Shown here one piece after another: positions 18,736 through 27,155 of a stretch of 64,000 bases of DNA. Position 1 is the stretch's first letter, and every line of letters begins with the position of its first letter. The DNA lies in assembly GCA_943370145.1 (NCBI GenBank), contig CALRPY020000019.1, forward strand, positions 7,209 through 71,208. Direction: 5' to 3'. The position numbers and the translations under genes are program-made. Under the pieces are notes generated by a model. The model was not told the origin of the DNA. It searched no databases and worked only from the letters and a program-made list of their open reading frames with translations. This stretch comes from Ga0077536 sp943370145. Its GTDB lineage: Bacteria; Pseudomonadota; Gammaproteobacteria; Ga0077536.

Positions 18736-19296
18736 TCAGTTGACCTGGTATTGCCGGCCGCGCATGCAGGCGCCATAGGCCTGGGTGAATGCACCCATCG
18801 CCTGCTGGTACTGCTGGTTCAGCGACTGCTGCTGCTGCTGCAGTTGCGCCTGTTGCTGGGCCTGCCAGTCGGCCTCCTGCTGGCGCCGGCTGGAGCGACG
18901 CACGCCGCCGAACAGCGCGCCAGCGGCCGCACCGATGGCTGCGCCCTTGCCGGCATCGCCGGCAATCGCGCCGCCCAGCGCACCGAGCGCCGCGCCGCCG
19001 GCGGCATCGCGCACCACGCCACCGCTGCCGGTCTGGCCAGCGCCGAAATAGCCGGTCTGCTGCGGCGGCGCCGAGTACGAGCCCTGCACCTGCGGCGGTG
19101 GCTGGTTGGGATTCACGCCGGTCATCTGCTGCGCCCACAACCGGCACTCGCCGTCGTCACGCGCCTGCTGTGCCGGCAGCTGCCCCGCCATCGGATAGGC
19201 ATAGACAGCCTGGGCGAAACTTTGTGTGTGCACGGTGACCGCAAGCACTGCGGCAGCAAGGCCCAACACGGGCCGCGCGGGTCTGCGGGCGTTCAT
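18736..19296 (-). CDS. Exported glycine-zipper protein with Gln-rich tail
   Basis: 186 residues from the ATG at 19296, chosen because GGGGAG precedes it and a signal peptide ending near SFAQA follows. A frame extending to 19380 adds unrelated residues. The middle (about 95-130) is a glycine-zipper membrane segment with GGAALGALGGAIAGDAGKG, as in outer-membrane lipoproteins and other envelope proteins that insert in bilayers. It is followed by a basic RRSSRRQQ junction and a Gln-rich helix. Two Cys are in the mature part and there is no lipobox. The family is broad and function unknown; a structural or membrane-stabilising role is an inference. Confidence 0.82.
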   Translation of the reverse strand: MNARRPARPVLGLAAAVLAVTVHTQSFAQAVYAYPMAGQLPAQQARDDGECRLWAQQMTGVNPNQPPPQVQGSYSAPPQQTGYFGAGQTGSGGVVRDAAGGAALGALGGAIAGDAGKGAAIGAAAGALFGGVRRSSRRQQEADWQAQQQAQLQQQQQSLNQQYQQAMGAFTQAYGACMRGRQYQVN

Positions 19297-19407
19297 CTGG
19301 TCTCCCCTGTTCGCTGAGAGAAGCGAGCCAGCAGCATTCTTGCGGGTGTCGCAGGAGGCGTATATGAGACCTTGGTCCAATCAACCAGCCTGCCGCAGGC
19401 CAGCGCA

Positions 19408-20697
19408 TCAACCGGTCTTGGCGGCCTGCGCGTTCGTGGAGGCTGCGCCGGCGGGCGCGACCACGCCGGCGAACATGCGGTCCTCGACATCGGGAAACGC
19501 GCGCGTCGCCGCCGCATCGAGCAGGCGCAACTGGGTTTCGAGCGCCGGTCGGCGCGGCGCCGGCAGCACCGCGATCAGGTTGGTGAGCATGCCGCGCAGC
19601 CGCTGCACGACCAGCAGGCTGGTTGCACCGAAATTGCGGATCTCGCTCGTCGCGAGCATCACGTACTCGTCCCAGTCCGGCGTGCGGAACAGCACGCCGT
19701 GCTCGCCGCGCTCATCGAGGATGGCCTCGGTGTCGAGGCGCCGCTGGCCGATCCTGCGCAGCAGCCGGTCGAGCTGATCGAGCGCGAGCACGCCGGTGGT
19801 CGGATCATTGATCGCGGGCGACAGGGCCTTGATCGCGATGTCGACGAGAATGCGGAACGCGAACATCGGGTCCTGCTGGATCGTCCGCTCCGGCCCGAAC
19901 GCGAGATCGCGGTTCAGGGCATCCGCTGCGATTCGCACTGCGCCGTCGTACAGCCTGAACAGCGGCTCGCCGGTCGCGATGTAATCGCCAATGCGCGGCA
20001 CGAGTTCGATGATCCCGCTGACGGCGACGGCCCGCCGTGAAAGCCCGACCAGGTCCGCCGCGAGCAGCACGCCCGAGTGGCCTTGATGATTCAGCGTGAC
20101 GGCATCGGCAAGCGGCCGCACCGGCTTCGCAGCCGCGCCGGGCGCCGACAGCAGGGGGTACGGATAGACCTCATCGATCGCCTCGCTGGCTTCCGCGCCC
20201 ACCGCCGTCATCACGCTGACCGGACGCAGCGCCTTGACCCAGTAGTCCATCAGGTAGAGGAACACCGCGATGCTGACGAGGCTCAGCAGGATGCACAGCG
20301 CGGTTGCGAGCTGCAGCACCACGGTTTCGCTGCGACCGAGCACGCCGATGGAAAGTGTATAGGTCAGCGTGACCAGACCGATGGTGTACTTGACCGGGCG
20401 CCCGCTGATCGCGAGGCCGGCGATAACCCGGGGCGTCAGTTGCGCGCTGGCGAGCTGCACGGTGATCAGCAGGGCCGAGAAGGCGAACACCAGCAGGGAC
20501 AACATGGACGCCGCAATCATCGTCAGCACGTTACGCGCGCCTTCGATACCGAAACCGAGCACCGGCGGCGCCAGCTGATGGTCGATCCAGCGCAGGACCT
20601 GCAGCAGCAGGACCGCGACGAGCATGCTCGCGAGTGGAACGATCCACACCGAGGAACTCAGGAACCTGCGGAGGCGATAGCGGAGAATCCAGTTCAA
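19408..20697 (-). CDS. DUF2254 membrane protein
   Basis: 429 residues. Four hydrophobic segments occur in the first 160 residues, starting LRRFLSSSVWIVPL, which together with the central SAQLTPRVI segment are hallmarks of DUF2254 proteins. The rest is a soluble domain with a repeated small alpha/beta unit. Function is unknown. Start: TTG at 20697 has AAGGAG exactly 7 bases upstream and yields a normal N-terminus. Upstream GTG (20703) would overlap that ribosome site, and the ATG at 20751 would add an unconserved tail. It lies 111 bp upstream of the glycine-zipper gene in the same direction. Confidence 0.85.
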   Translation of the reverse strand: MNWILRYRLRRFLSSSVWIVPLASMLVAVLLLQVLRWIDHQLAPPVLGFGIEGARNVLTMIAASMLSLLVFAFSALLITVQLASAQLTPRVIAGLAISGRPVKYTIGLVTLTYTLSIGVLGRSETVVLQLATALCILLSLVSIAVFLYLMDYWVKALRPVSVMTAVGAEASEAIDEVYPYPLLSAPGAAAKPVRPLADAVTLNHQGHSGVLLAADLVGLSRRAVAVSGIIELVPRIGDYIATGEPLFRLYDGAVRIAADALNRDLAFGPERTIQQDPMFAFRILVDIAIKALSPAINDPTTGVLALDQLDRLLRRIGQRRLDTEAILDERGEHGVLFRTPDWDEYVMLATSEIRNFGATSLLVVQRLRGMLTNLIAVLPAPRRPALETQLRLLDAAATRAFPDVEDRMFAGVVAPAGAASTNAQAAKTG

Positions 20698-20860
20698 TTT
20701 CACGCTCCTTGGCGCAAACCTGCGCGCAAGCGTAGCCCGGGATGAAAGCACGGAAGAAGCCCCACACCGCTGCCGGGCCGGGCGGACCCGCCCGGCAGCA
20801 GGACGCGAGGCATCGCGCGGCCCGAAGTGCCGGGCATACCCGGCAACGGAGGCCCGCGCG

Positions 20861-22807
20861 TCACCCGCCCGGCGTGTACCAGATCGGGGACGTGTACGCG
20901 CGTTCCTGGGTCACCATCGGAATCCCGGGATCGAGATCCTTCAGGCCGAAGTACTTCGCGTCATAGGCCGTCCAGCGCGGCGTCGGGATCTCGAGCACGC
21001 GCACATAATAGAACGCGCGCTGCTTCGCATCGAATTCGGGATCCTTCCACACCACGATGAGTTCGGGGTCGCCAATCGTGTTGGTCCAGGTGGCGTTCGC
21101 GATGTCGACCGTGTTGCCGACCGCCGGGAGCTTGCCGTTCGCGTCGGGTTGACGGGAGTCGGCGTCGCCCCAGACGACATCGTGGACCTTCTCGTGCGCC
21201 TCGCCCTGTGCGTCCAGCCAGCCCTTGACGACCTGTATACGGTCCAGGTTCGCGCCGATCGGGTCCTTCAGCGCGGCGACGAGGAAGGTCGGCGCCTTGC
21301 CGTCCGGCGCCTGGGCGAGGTCGCCGCCCATTGGCACGCCCTTCGTGTAGCCGACGGCGGCGGGCATCCGGCTCTGCGCATCCGCCGCTTCGAAATCGAA
21401 GCCGCCGAAGAAACGCACCGTCATGCGCGGGCCGGTCGTCGCATAGGTCTCCTTGCGCTCCATCGCGTCCCAGATTGCCTCGCGGGTGTTCTCCGTCGCC
21501 CACACCGCGGCATAGCCGGACGCCGTGGTTTCCCAGCCCATGATCACCGCACCGCTCGGCGCCTTGAAAAAGGGATGGGTGACGCGGTCCGGGTTCGGCT
21601 CGTGCGCCGAGGTCTTGCCGAAGAAGTTGTCGTCGTCCGCGGTGGCCAGCCCCGTGTGCGAGTCGGTCGAACCGATGAACCCGAACTTGTACGGGTTGGT
21701 GCCGAGTTTCTGCTCGATCCTGAGCCCGTTCTTGAGCGCGGCCCGGCCATACTCGAACTCGAGCATCGCCGGCTGCTTCGCCTCCGAGAGATCCAGGTTG
21801 CCCTTGTCCCAGGTCTCGAAGTCCGCAAACTCGTCGTTGGGCGACAACAGCGCGTGGGTCTCGCCGTCGCCCTTGATCTGCGTGACCTCGTACAGCGGTT
21901 CCCAGCGCGCGCGGGTCTCGACATACTCCCGGTCGACCGGCTTGCCGGTGAAGGACTCGATCATCGGGAACATGCGACCGTTCGACAGATTGCCGTTATG
22001 CGCGATCGCGAGCACCTGGCCACTGGTCCTGTTTTCATAGGCTGCCATCCACTTCCAGAGGTCGCGCGGATCGTCGCTGCCCAGCGGTTTCATCGTCGTG
22101 TAGGGCTCCACCTGGCTCGCCTTGTCGCCGTTGTCACGGAACACGATGTTGCGATGGAGATTGTTGCCACCGGTGTTCGACGTCCACTCGTAACCGATGA
22201 AGGCCGTGAAGCGGCCGGGGTCGTTGAACTCTTCGGCGGCCTTGATCGTCTCGTCCCATGCACCGCGGTAGGCGGGCGTGCCGGGCAGCGGGAAGAAGGC
22301 TTTCGAAATCGTCCCCTTGCCGAAGTTCGTGATGATGTCGATTGCGGCCGCGGCGCCCTGGCCTGCGTTGATCATCTCGTTCCACTTCCTGCCCTGCGGG
22401 TCACCCATGACCTTGGGGTCGCCGCCCATGAGCATCGGAAACAGGCCGAAGCCGTCCGAATGATCGGCGACGACCAGGAAATCGAGCGGCCGCGACAGCT
22501 TGACCGGTTGGCCGCTCGAGGCGGTGATTTCCTCGCCGCGGGCGAAGCGATAGGCGTCGCGAGGATCCAGCCGGGCACCGAAGGCGCCGGCATCCATGGA
22601 ATAGGATGTGTGCAGATGCGTGTCGCCGAACAGCGGACGAGTCGGGTAATTGCGCCCGGCGTACGGTGAATAGGCTCGCTTGGCGGGATAGAGCCTGGCG
22701 AGGTCCTCCTGGTCGACCTCGCCCGCATCGTGCGCCAGGACGGGCAGCGTCACGCAGGCGCCGGCGACAAGCAGCGCCACGGCCTGCCCGATCAGGTCAT
22801 TCTTCAT
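20861..22807 (-). CDS. Exported DUF3604 protein (PHP-like metal-dependent domain)
   Basis: 648 residues with a signal peptide ending VLAHD near residue 26. The conserved GDTHLHTSYSMDAG near residues 60-73 and VVADHSD near 112-118 are metal-ligand motifs shared with PHP-type phosphoesterases, as expected in DUF3604. A third His-containing motif, AIAHNGN, is near 268. The substrate is unknown. GAAGGAGAAAG precedes the ATG. It is the last gene of a five-gene minus-strand operon and follows the HupE gene after 34 bp. I recall DUF3604, HupE and parvulin-type isomerase genes lying together in other Proteobacteria, so a shared task in the periplasm is likely, but undefined. Confidence 0.9.
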   Translation of the reverse strand: MKNDLIGQAVALLVAGACVTLPVLAHDAGEVDQEDLARLYPAKRAYSPYAGRNYPTRPLFGDTHLHTSYSMDAGAFGARLDPRDAYRFARGEEITASSGQPVKLSRPLDFLVVADHSDGFGLFPMLMGGDPKVMGDPQGRKWNEMINAGQGAAAAIDIITNFGKGTISKAFFPLPGTPAYRGAWDETIKAAEEFNDPGRFTAFIGYEWTSNTGGNNLHRNIVFRDNGDKASQVEPYTTMKPLGSDDPRDLWKWMAAYENRTSGQVLAIAHNGNLSNGRMFPMIESFTGKPVDREYVETRARWEPLYEVTQIKGDGETHALLSPNDEFADFETWDKGNLDLSEAKQPAMLEFEYGRAALKNGLRIEQKLGTNPYKFGFIGSTDSHTGLATADDDNFFGKTSAHEPNPDRVTHPFFKAPSGAVIMGWETTASGYAAVWATENTREAIWDAMERKETYATTGPRMTVRFFGGFDFEAADAQSRMPAAVGYTKGVPMGGDLAQAPDGKAPTFLVAALKDPIGANLDRIQVVKGWLDAQGEAHEKVHDVVWGDADSRQPDANGKLPAVGNTVDIANATWTNTIGDPELIVVWKDPEFDAKQRAFYYVRVLEIPTPRWTAYDAKYFGLKDLDPGIPMVTQERAYTSPIWYTPGG

Positions 22808-22841
22808 TGAGCTTTCTCCTTCGTGATTCCAGGCAGACCGG

Positions 22842-23852
22842 TCAGAACGCGGTCACGCGCTGCATGACCCAGAACATCGCAACACCGCCGATAGCGTAGG
22901 CAGGCGAGCGTGCCGCGACGGGCGGAAGTTCGAAGCGCAGCCCACGCCACAGCCTTAAGCTGCCCAGCACGCCACACACGAACAGCAGTTGCCCGATTTC
23001 CACGCCGACGTTGAAAAACAGCAGCGCGGTCGGGATGTGCGCCGGCGGCAGGCCTATCCCGCTCAGCGCGCCGGCAAAGCCGAAGCCGTGCAGGAGGCCG
23101 AACGCGAAGGCGATGAGCCAGGGCGCCCGGCTGGCAAGCCCCGGCGCCCCCCCCTGTGCGCGCACGATTTCGGCGGCCACGAACGCAACACTCAGCGCGA
23201 CGACGGCCTCGATCGGCGCGGGCGGCACGTGCACCAGTCCCAGCGCCGCCAGCCCCAGGGTGATGCTGTGCGCGACGGTGAAGGCGGTGACGGTCTTCAG
23301 CAAGCGCATGCCGCCGGTGGTCACGAGCAGCAGCGCGAGCACGAACAGCAGGTGGTCTATGCCGAGCAGGATGTGCTCGACGCCGAGCCGCAGGTACTGC
23401 CAGGCAACCGACCAGCGCGTCTGCCGGTGCGGGACGAGGGCCGAGGGCGCCCGCGGCGTCAGGCGCTGCGTCCATGTCGAACCGTCCGCGAAATTGATGC
23501 GGACCAGGGCGTCGGTCAGCGTGCTCTCGAGTCCGTCGAGCGTGAGTTGCTGGCCGCGCAGCGCATGCGCCAGCAGGGTCCACTGCCGGATCGACGCGCC
23601 ATTCGCAACGCGCGTCGTCACCGGGCTGCTCACCCGCGCGTCGCCGGAGAACACGGGCGTCAGCGCCAGCCGCGCGTCGCCGCGCATCGGCGTCTTCCAC
23701 AGCACGCTGAACTCGCCGGCGGACGCTTCCGTCAGTTCGAGATAGGCCGGCCGCACTTCGTGCGCCTGCGCCAAGGCAGCGAGCAGGAAACAACAGCCGC
23801 ACAGGGCCGCGCGACGCATGAACGCCGCGAACGTGGCAGGTCCCGGGATCAT
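22842..23852 (-). CDS. HupE/UreJ-family membrane protein
   Basis: 336 residues. A signal peptide (ending near AQAHE, residue 31) precedes a periplasmic beta-rich domain of about 120 residues. Next comes a HupE/UreJ membrane domain with at least five helices. The diagnostic GVEHILLGIDHLLFVLALL is near residue 155 and LLHGFGFAGAL near 255. His residues in both are typical of nickel/cobalt-type permeases, but HupE proteins with this N-terminal extension have no proven cargo. The start codon overlaps the isomerase stop codon by 4 nt (ATGA), showing translational coupling. Confidence 0.9.
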   Translation of the reverse strand: MIPGPATFAAFMRRAALCGCCFLLAALAQAHEVRPAYLELTEASAGEFSVLWKTPMRGDARLALTPVFSGDARVSSPVTTRVANGASIRQWTLLAHALRGQQLTLDGLESTLTDALVRINFADGSTWTQRLTPRAPSALVPHRQTRWSVAWQYLRLGVEHILLGIDHLLFVLALLLVTTGGMRLLKTVTAFTVAHSITLGLAALGLVHVPPAPIEAVVALSVAFVAAEIVRAQGGAPGLASRAPWLIAFAFGLLHGFGFAGALSGIGLPPAHIPTALLFFNVGVEIGQLLFVCGVLGSLRLWRGLRFELPPVAARSPAYAIGGVAMFWVMQRVTAF

Positions 23853-24751
23853 GGCGTGACCGCCGGTGCGTGCTCGACCGCGGCCAGCAGCGGCGTCAAT
23901 TCGCCCACGCGCCGCATGACGCTGCGGTCGATGATCACGTCGTACTTGGCAAGCAGCCGCGCGCGGTAGCGCGCGGCGAGTTCACTGCGACGTTCCTCGC
24001 GCCACGCCGCGACGAGTTCGTGCCTGATTTCGGCGTAAGGGCGCTCCCGCGGGGCGGGCGCGGCGGTCACGCGCACGAGGTGCACGCCATAGCCTGAGGT
24101 CACCGGCCCGCTCCATTCGCCGGCGGGCAGCGCGAACACCGCGGACGCGAAGTCGGGCCCGAACTGCGCGGCCACCGCCTGTTCGTCGACGTCGACCAGC
24201 CGGGATTCCAGCAACGCGTGGTCGCCCAGTTCGGCCGGGTCCATTCCGGCACCCTGCACCAGCTGCGCGCGCACCTCGGTCGCATCGCGCGCCGCGTCGG
24301 GTCGCCGCACCGGATTGAAATAGACCTGCTCGAAGCTGCGCCGGGCCGGTGTGCGGAAGCGGGCGCCGTGCGCGCCGTGGAAACGTTCCAGTTCCTCTTC
24401 ACTCGGCTCCGCGATCCGCGCGGTGTCCTCGACGAGGAAGGCCAGCTTCTGCGCGAGGCGGCGATTGACCACCGTGTCGTCCTTGTCGAGCCCCAGGTCG
24501 CGGGCCTCGCGCGCGAACAGTTCCTCGCGCACGAAGTCCGCGAGCAGGCCGCGCAGTTCGGCCTGCGTGGGCGCCCGGTGCCATTGCCGCGCCCAGGTCG
24601 TCGACAGCCACTGCAGGTGCCCCTCGCTGATGCGCACCTGCAGGTCCGTGTCCGCGGCCTCGGGCGCCGGGTTCAGCCAGCCATGCACGAGGAACAGCAG
24701 GGCACCGAGGAGCGTGAAATGAATCAGCGGTTCCCGCGACAACCCGCCCAT
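23849..24751 (-). CDS. Parvulin-type (PpiC) peptidyl-prolyl isomerase, membrane-anchored
   Basis: 300 residues from the ATG at 24751, which lies 11 bp after the upstream stop codon; longer frames reach into that gene. One hydrophobic segment (about 9-24) anchors the protein. A helical SurA-like chaperone region follows (about 45-140), then a parvulin domain (about 145-245) with RRSFEQVYF and GYGVHLVRV strands. It probably helps fold an exported or membrane partner made from the same operon, for example the HupE protein whose start it overlaps. That partner assignment is inference from gene order. Confidence 0.85.
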   Translation of the reverse strand: MGGLSREPLIHFTLLGALLFLVHGWLNPAPEAADTDLQVRISEGHLQWLSTTWARQWHRAPTQAELRGLLADFVREELFAREARDLGLDKDDTVVNRRLAQKLAFLVEDTARIAEPSEEELERFHGAHGARFRTPARRSFEQVYFNPVRRPDAARDATEVRAQLVQGAGMDPAELGDHALLESRLVDVDEQAVAAQFGPDFASAVFALPAGEWSGPVTSGYGVHLVRVTAAPAPRERPYAEIRHELVAAWREERRSELAARYRARLLAKYDVIIDRSVMRRVGELTPLLAAVEHAPAVTP

Positions 24752-24762
24752 GTGCGTGGTGC

Positions 24763-25689
24763 TCAATATCCCGGCGGCGGCGCGACCTGCACGTACATGA
24801 CCCCGCTGCCGCCATACGCCTGCGAGTACCAGGCGTTGCCGCACACGTAGTAGGTCACACCGCTGACCACCGTCGGCGGGACTGCACACGGCAAGGACGG
24901 TGCGGGAGGCACGCTCTGGTAGACGACCGTGCTCTGCGTTTCGACATAGGTCGGCTGCGTCGCCGAACTGATGACGGCGGCCGTACCCGCGATCACCGCA
25001 CCGGCGACGATGGCCTCGCCGAGGTCGTCGTCATCCCAGCCGTCCCAGTCGTCGTCGTGGTCGTGTACGAAGTTCTGGCGGTCCTGCTGTTGCTGTTGGC
25101 CGTACTGCTGCCAGTCCTCGCGATTCTGGTTCTGCTGCTGCTGGCGATCCTCCTGCGCGTTCTTGGCACCCTGCTGGCGGTCCTGTTGGGACTGCTGGGC
25201 CGTTTGCTGTCGCTGCTGGGCGCTCTCCTGCCGCTGCTGCTGGCCCTGCTGGGCAGTCTGCTGCCGCTGCTGGCCCTGCTGCCCGGCCTGTTGCCGCTGC
25301 TGGCCGGCAGGGGACGGGCGTTGGGTCGCGCCGCCCGTTCCCGCCCCGTAGGCCGGACGCTGGCCTGCACCACTGGCACCGCCCGCGGTCGGACGCTGGC
25401 CGCCGGCGCCACCGTAGGACGGACGCTGCGTTGCGCCACCGGCGCCGCCGTACGACGGACGCTGGCCACCGGTACGGCTGGCACCGGAAAATCCGCTGCT
25501 GCGCGACGAGAAACTGCCGCTGGAAGCCGCGCCACCGCGCGAGAAGCCGCCGCCACCACCGCCGCCGCGCGAGAAGCCGCCACCACCGCCGCCGCCCGCC
25601 CGTCGCGCTTCCGTGTCCTGGGCGACGCCGACGAGCATCACGAGCATGCAGGCGAGGGCCGGGATCACGATTGATGATTTCCGCTTCAT
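24763..25689 (-). CDS. Exported Gly/Ser- and Gln-rich low-complexity protein
   Basis: 308 residues with a signal peptide (hydrophobic core 8-22). Residues about 30-125 are Gly/Ser/Arg-rich with repeated QRPSYGGAGG units. About 128-210 is a Gln-rich stretch with repeated QQRQQ and QQGQQ steps, followed by a short acidic DDDWDGWDDDD patch, one hydrophobic segment (about 225-245) and a compact C-terminal module VSGVTYYVCGNAWYS. Similar two-Cys C-terminal modules occur on many exported proteins of unknown role. The low-complexity part could be disordered or adhesive. Its ATG overlaps the DUF2092 stop codon by 4 nt; the isomerase gene follows 11 bp later. Confidence 0.82.
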   Translation of the reverse strand: MKRKSSIVIPALACMLVMLVGVAQDTEARRAGGGGGGGFSRGGGGGGGFSRGGAASSGSFSSRSSGFSGASRTGGQRPSYGGAGGATQRPSYGGAGGQRPTAGGASGAGQRPAYGAGTGGATQRPSPAGQQRQQAGQQGQQRQQTAQQGQQQRQESAQQRQQTAQQSQQDRQQGAKNAQEDRQQQQNQNREDWQQYGQQQQQDRQNFVHDHDDDWDGWDDDDLGEAIVAGAVIAGTAAVISSATQPTYVETQSTVVYQSVPPAPSLPCAVPPTVVSGVTYYVCGNAWYSQAYGGSGVMYVQVAPPPGY

Positions 25690-26528
25690 GGTGTGGCTCC
25701 TTTCGATTCGTCAGCGGCTGGCGCGGCCTGCGGCGCTCGCGGGAGCTGCGCCAGGAAGGCGATCTTCCGCGCCCCATCGGCCGGCGTGAATTTGAAACTG
25801 GCCGCGTCCAGCGCCGCGGACAGGTTCCAGTCCTCGAACTGCGCCCGGAACTGCGGTTGTCCGTCCTCGAGCTTGTAGGTCAGCACGATACGCAGCGGTA
25901 GCGGCTGCGCACCGTCCGCGATCCACACCTGGAAGTCGACGGTGTCGCCCTGCACGAGGAGATGGTGCGCCGGCTTGCCGAGAATAGCCGTCTCTTCCAC
26001 GTACTCGACGCCCCGCATCCGCCGCTCGAGTTCCGCCGGCAGGGTCGTGACGAGCATTGCCGCGAGGGGCAGGCGCATCCGCAGGTCCTTGCGGAAATGG
26101 ATGACGGCATCATCGATGCTCCCCGGCTTGTCCGCGGTCGCGTAGACATTCTCCGGCGTGCTGGCGATGGCGATTTCCTTGCCGTCGTAAACCAGCTCAT
26201 GCGTCGATCCGTCGCTGTGCTCCGCCGCCACGCGGAGCTTGTCCGGCCGGCTGACGGCCAGTCTGCGCAGTTCGTTGTATTCGATCTTCTGTCCAGAGGC
26301 CTGCACGGCGTCATAGCTGCCGCGCACCGTGACGGTGAAGCTCGGTGTCTTGACCAGGAATGCCGCCATGTCCATGAGCAGGGCTTTCGCCTCCTCGTCG
26401 ATGACCGGCGCCGCGGCTTCGACGACCGGTGCCCCCTCCGGCTCACCTGCTATTGCTTGCGCGCCCGTCAGCGCCAGTGACGCGAACGCGAGCGTCCAGG
26501 CCGACCATCGGCTCTTGGTTCGTTCCAT
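25686..26528 (-). CDS. DUF2092 exported protein, first gene of a five-gene operon
   Basis: 280 residues from the ATG at 26528, with a signal peptide (hydrophobic 9-24, cleavage near IAGEP). The mature part has the DUF2092 pattern: an early helical segment ALLMDMAAFL, then long beta strands resembling the LolA/LolB lipoprotein-carrier half-barrel (RRLAVSRPDKLRV and LVYDGKEIAI). LolA-like similarity suggests binding of a lipid or hydrophobic ligand, but that is an inference from the fold pattern. It overlaps the next gene by 4 nt. The open frame extends to 26870 without a better start. Confidence 0.83.
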   Translation of the reverse strand: MERTKSRWSAWTLAFASLALTGAQAIAGEPEGAPVVEAAAPVIDEEAKALLMDMAAFLVKTPSFTVTVRGSYDAVQASGQKIEYNELRRLAVSRPDKLRVAAEHSDGSTHELVYDGKEIAIASTPENVYATADKPGSIDDAVIHFRKDLRMRLPLAAMLVTTLPAELERRMRGVEYVEETAILGKPAHHLLVQGDTVDFQVWIADGAQPLPLRIVLTYKLEDGQPQFRAQFEDWNLSAALDAASFKFTPADGARKIAFLAQLPRAPQAAPAADESKGATP

Positions 26529-26611
26529 AGCGAATCTCCGTGATTGGTGGGACCGGTCGGGGCCGGTCGTATGCCGTCGCTGCCAGGCGCGCGCGGGCAA
26601 TTCGCCGGCAC

Positions 26612-27028
26612 TCATGGCAAACCCGGCTCTGAACACCGCGCCGCGCAGGCATGCCCCTGTGTCACCCAGTTCAGGGCGTCGATCAGTGCCTGGTCGTCCA
26701 CCGGTTTGCGCAGGAAGAACTGGGCGCCGATGCGGCGTGCGGCATCCCGCACCCGCACGTTGTCGATGGCCGACACGGCCACCAGCGGCACCTTGCGTGC
26801 CGCGGCGAACTGCCTGAGCTCTGCTTCGCGCAGCGACGAATCGACGCACGCCATGTCCAGCACGATGCACGCCCTGGTGCTTCCAAAATCGGTGCGCAGG
26901 AGATTGGCCAGCGTATCGATGCCGTGGGGCGCGAGGCCGGCCGAGCGGATCAGGCGGCTGAAGCCCGCGCGCACGGCCTCGTCGTCCTCGACGATATAGA
27001 TGTCCAGCGTCGCGCCTTCCACGGACAT
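26612..27028 (-). CDS. Receiver-domain-only response regulator
   Basis: 138 residues forming a single receiver domain: acidic pocket Glu14-Asp15-Asp16, phosphoacceptor Asp58 (CIVLDMA), Ser86 in place of the usual switch Thr, and conserved Lys108 in LRKP. No output domain follows; after residue 125 only a short Cys-containing tail remains. It resembles the receiver of FixJ-type regulators and lies 127 bp downstream of the FixJ-like gene on the same strand. It may act as a phosphate sink or a shuttle for the adjacent kinase; this is inference. Confidence 0.85.
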   Translation of the reverse strand: MSVEGATLDIYIVEDDEAVRAGFSRLIRSAGLAPHGIDTLANLLRTDFGSTRACIVLDMACVDSSLREAELRQFAAARKVPLVAVSAIDNVRVRDAARRIGAQFFLRKPVDDQALIDALNWVTQGHACAARCSEPGLP

Positions 27029-27155
27029 GTCGGTCGCTCAGCAGTGTTCCTGATGAGCAACGCTACCGGCGGCCAAGCGGCCTGCCTATTGGACGATGGT
27101 CCCATCCGCGGGAACCGCGCGACGGGCGGTCGCCCCCGGCACGCCCAGCGAATGC

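Noticed and set aside
20771..20797. Hairpin TGCCGGGC with GCCCGGCA near the end of the DUF3604 gene as a terminator
   Set aside because: There is no T run on either strand after the stem, so intrinsic termination cannot be claimed.
25057..25674. Plus-strand Leu-rich open frame of 205 codons that looks like a membrane protein
   Set aside because: Leucine runs are simply the reverse complement of Gln (CAG) codons in the exported low-complexity protein.
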